Source: Candolleomyces eurysporus (taxonomy: Eukaryota > Basidiomycota > Agaricomycetes > Agaricales > Psathyrellaceae). From it: 64,000 bases of DNA. Position 1 is the stretch's first letter; every line of letters begins with the position of its first letter. Below are positions 61,193 through 64,000 of this stretch, one piece after another. The notes below the pieces were generated by a model that was not told where the DNA came from, did no database searches, and saw only the letters and a program-made list of their open reading frames with translations. The stretch covers positions 248,001 through 312,000 of the forward strand of contig JANBPK010000806.1 in assembly GCA_027579435.1 (NCBI GenBank), read 5' to 3'. The translations under genes and the position numbers were made by a program.

Positions 61193-62429
61193 TTACCGCC
61201 CCTTGTCTTCAGCCAGAATGGCGTCATTGAGTTCTTCCAAGGGCGCCAATTCCTTCTTATCCACGAGGTCAAACTGGAGACCGATGCATTCATCAGCCGA
61301 AGTGACATGATCGGGTCCACTGAGTAAATCTCACCTCGTTGATGAACAAGAAAAAGTGGCGATAGCTGGTATTCAGATGCGCTGGGTGCAAAATCGCGGC
61401 AATTAGTCGAGGAACGTGATACCCCCAAAAAGAGAGCTGCTACACACGTTCAATGCCAAGGGCACAGATGTGGTCAAAGTGATTGCTGTAGATGTGCGCA
61501 TAGACGCGGAACAACCGACGGACTAGAGTCCGAACAACATCCCGAAAGTTTCTTGGAAATGGTACACCTATTACCAGATGGAGAGAGGAAGGGACGGCGG
61601 GGGGAGTGCCATCAACCCCGCCGGTCAGTGCCTGATGCGTTTATCTATAACCAGGAATAGGAGCAACGCACCGATCTGGTTAGGGAAGATCTTGTCATCG
61701 TCCAGTTGGTTCTGAGCCCAACTCATGAGCGCGTCGACATATTCGGGGGCTGGTAGCTTTGTGGGACGTTTGTACTTGACGCCATCCTCCCAAAGGTATT
61801 CGTATCTTTTGAGATAAGGTAGAATGGTGAGTTTCGAACGGGATCTCCGACATTGGCACCGACCTTGGACCTGCAGACATTACAGGACACTATTCAATCG
61901 CCGGGGCCGAAAAAGACGGATGCAAGTGGACGTTGAGTGGGGAACGGGAGCACAAGGATAAGAGATACACACTTCTTGCACAGTGCAGAATTCAGTTACT
62001 GTTCCGTAAAGCATGTTCAAGTGATTGAAGAAGTCGACAGCTGAGAGATAACATTCATAAGCCAGGGGTTCCAAATCACTCATCCAGAACCACGAGAACG
62101 TACTGTGAACCGCAAGCCATTCATTCAAGTCCTCGCCTTCGGGCAATTGCACCGCCAATCGCAAATTCCCTGACCCCTAACACGCCATTGGAGAGTATAC
62201 GTTGGGCACCATGTTGCTCGATTAGCTATGGATTGGGCTTATCGTTAGGCAAAGCCACCCGCGTACCAATGTCGCCTCTGCGTACTTCCTCAGCTGGTAC
62301 TGCTTCGTCCCCTCCGGTACATCCTTGCGAGGCTTGAACGTCCGTGTTTTCCCTCTGGTTGCCAAGATGATAAGATCTGTTTCGCGTAGAGAATCTTGGA
62401 ATAACTTACAGCCCGAAAAACGATGACAT
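61193..62429 (-). CDS. MOB1: Mob1-type kinase activator
   Basis: Mob1 binds and activates NDR/LATS-type kinases (Dbf2, Sid2) in the mitotic exit and septation network. The start [20 protein letters not shown] lies in two exons. It is followed by [55 protein letters not shown] and [20 protein letters not shown]. The zinc ligands are the two Cys of CTVQEC and the His of [10 protein letters not shown]. The C-terminus has [20 protein letters not shown] and ends AILAEDKGR at TAA 61193-61195. Motifs and length match the family closely. Seven or more introns are present. With the Spo12-like gene at 4.4 kb this is a second mitotic-exit gene in the window, but they are far apart. Confidence 0.92.
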
Positions 62430-62588
62430 GTGGACGATGGCTAGCTGGCTTAGAGAGATATGATGCTGGCTGACTGAGGAGAGGAACCTTCTTCGGGAAT
62501 TGCCGACAGCAATGAGACCGGTTATAAAACAAGTCCAAGTCCTAATGAATGTCTACTAAAACACAGACTCGCTCTCACAAAAACACCA

Positions 62589-63598
62589 ATGCCTTCTGTC
62601 CTCTTCGTCTTTACATCTGCAGACACGACCCTCACGGGTGCCCCGACGGTGAGTGCCCTACGAAGTCGAGCTTTGAGGAAGAGCGATCTAATAAACTTAA
62701 CGCCAGGGATGGTTCCTGCCAGAGGCCGCCCACCCGTACTACGTACTCGCCCCTCACGNCAAACATCGATTTTGCGGCCCCAGCAGGCCCCAATCCTCCA
62801 CTTGACGATCTCAGCGTTCAGGTTGGTCGCGAAGCTTTCCAAATGACAAACTGATCTCATTCTGGGATTTTAGATGTTCAAAGAAGATGAGGGAAGCGTA
62901 AAGTTCCTCAACGACGATACCGTCAAGCAAAAGCTCGCCAACGCGAAGAAACTTTCGGACGTCAAGGTTGAGGATTACGACGCCATCTTCTACGTTGGAG
63001 GACATGGCCCTATGATCGACCTGTCCTCTGACCCTGTTAATGCCATCCTCGTTAGTGAGGTATGGAGTCTACAGTCATAGTGATGTCACGACTTACGCTG
63101 GCTTGTTCCTACTAGTTCTGGAACTCGAACAAGATCGTATCTGCTGTCTGCCACGGTCCTGTGTACGTCAAGAAGAGCTTGTTGTCTTCAATATCGCGTT
63201 CTCATCTTTATGTTTAGGGGTCTTGTTCTCGCCGTCGACGCTGCTGGAAACTCCCTCTTCGATGGAAGGCGCGCCACAGGATTCTCTAATACGGAGGAGG
63301 AAGCAATGGGGAAAGTCAAGGTGGGTCGGCGTGATCTACCTCTTCAACTCTCGTATACTTAACCCACTCAAGGATGTTCCTTTCTTGCTCGAGGACAGAA
63401 TCGGTGACCTTGGCGGGAAATTCGAAAAGGCAGGAGACTGGCAAGTAAGTACTCTGGGTGTCTTTGCCAACGTTATGAAGTCTAACGTGTACTTGAAAGC
63501 CCAAAGTCATTGTCGATGGACGGCTTATTACCGGTCAGAACCCAGCGTCGGCGGAAGGCGTCGGACAGGCTGTCTTGAAAGCACTGGGAGGTCAGTAG
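62589..63598 (+). CDS. DJ-1/PfpI family protein, Hsp31/glyoxalase III-like
   Basis: The start is MPSVLFVFTSADTTLTGAPT. Then GWFLPEAAHPYYVLAPHANI holds the conserved Glu, and VKVEDYDAIFYVGGHGPMID follows. The nucleophile Cys lies in SAVCHGP (about 63140-63165). After GLVLAVDAAGNSLFDGRRAT come EEAMGKVKDVPFLLEDRIGD, KFEKAGDWQPKVIVDGRLIT and GQNPASAEGVGQAVLKALGG. The Glu/Cys pair and VCHGP motif fit the Hsp31-like glyoxalase III / methylglyoxal-stress branch. The N at 62759 is extra; dropping it gives LAPHANIDFAAPAGP. It has several short introns, including one right after the first exon. Stop TAG at 63596-63598. Confidence 0.9.
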
Positions 63599-64000
63599 AT
63601 GAATCGCCATGAAAATTTTGAAGTGTACTATAGTGGATCGAAATGCAATATCCTCCATGAGTTTGGAAAGGGTTCAAAACTAAGGTTACCCGAAGTGAGG
63701 TTTCCGATGCAAATGCTTAGTCCTTTTCTGCGTTGATGTGGGTTTCAACGACATCCCCATAAGATGTCTGTCTCTACTCACCAAGCTAATGTTATAAATC
63801 TCAGGTAGAATCGACTTGATTCTGCTGGCAGACATGCCACTGCTTTCCCCGACACAAGATGATGCTGCACTAAAAGTCAAAGTCTGTCACTCCAAGCCAG
63901 CGACACGTATGGCATACACTCACCATCAAATAAAGGAAATCCCATTTCTTGCTCAGGACAGCCAATCTAGAATTCTACGACCAGCCGAAGGATGGCCATT
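63599..64000. other. right edge, possible start of a minus-strand gene
   Basis: On the minus strand, splice-consistent pieces can be joined across 63700-63980 (for example LAVLSKKWDFLYLM, then VQHHLVSGKAVACLP). The pieces are short, I recognise no family, and the gene would continue past the window or be chance. Confidence 0.2.

Noticed and set aside
1..64000. Mobile elements, CRISPR arrays, rRNA or tRNA genes
   Set aside because: I saw no transposase, reverse transcriptase, terminal repeats, spaced repeats or structured RNA signature.

Overview
The window is nuclear DNA of a filamentous basidiomycete, most likely an agaricomycete. About 30 genes lie in 64 kb on both strands. Nearly all are cut by many GT-AG introns of about 45-65 bp, so most proteins have to be read by joining short open frames. 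The contents are mostly a core fungal gene set plus one P450 and a MATA-type HMG-box gene. I see no rRNA, tRNA, transposon, CRISPR array or prophage.

Layout. 0-6 kb: the end of a GH2 beta-mannosidase, a Rheb GTPase, a Spo12-type mitotic-exit protein and a RING protein. 6-15 kb: a chitin synthase, a two-part GST-like protein, a small unassigned gene, a CCHC zinc-knuckle protein (Gis2/CNBP) and COQ10. 15-22 kb: the accessory-looking part, with two tandem PLP aminotransferase genes that share promoter and 3' flank, then a divergent 14-3-3 gene with a disturbed N-terminus. 22-40 kb: deoxyhypusine synthase, the Sec7 ARF-GEF, Sla1, release factor eRF3 and an Rtp1/TANGO6 protein. 40-50 kb: a P450, an AcpS-type phosphopantetheinyl transferase, Elongator subunit Elp2 and a DEAD-box-like protein whose ATPase motifs are gone. 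50-64 kb: an RRM protein, Fmc1, Sua5, an intronless HMG-box protein, a DUF302-like protein, helicase Dbp8, a BTB-like protein, Mob1 and a DJ-1/Hsp31-type protein.

The genes do not form one pathway. Themes recur by chance of neighbourhood: translation and tRNA modification (DYS1, SUP35, ELP2, SUA5, DBP8, GIS2), membrane traffic, cell wall and actin (SEC7, SLA1, chitin synthase), mitochondrial function (COQ10, FMC1, AcpS) and cell-cycle exit (SPO12, MOB1). Many neighbours are divergent pairs sharing 100-400 bp promoters (RHB1/SPO12, COQ10/aminotransferase 1, AcpS/ELP2, SLA1/SUP35).

Two points matter to any reader. First, all ten N characters look like single spurious bases: dropping the N restores the frame or splice site at every one of the seven that fall in a gene. 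Two unmarked C-runs (in eRF3 and Sua5) behave the same way. These are assembly errors, not pseudogenes. Second, the most unusual gene is the eIF4A/DEAD-box-like protein at 46752-49887, which keeps the fold signature but has lost Walker A and motif VI. I found no obviously new multi-gene system.
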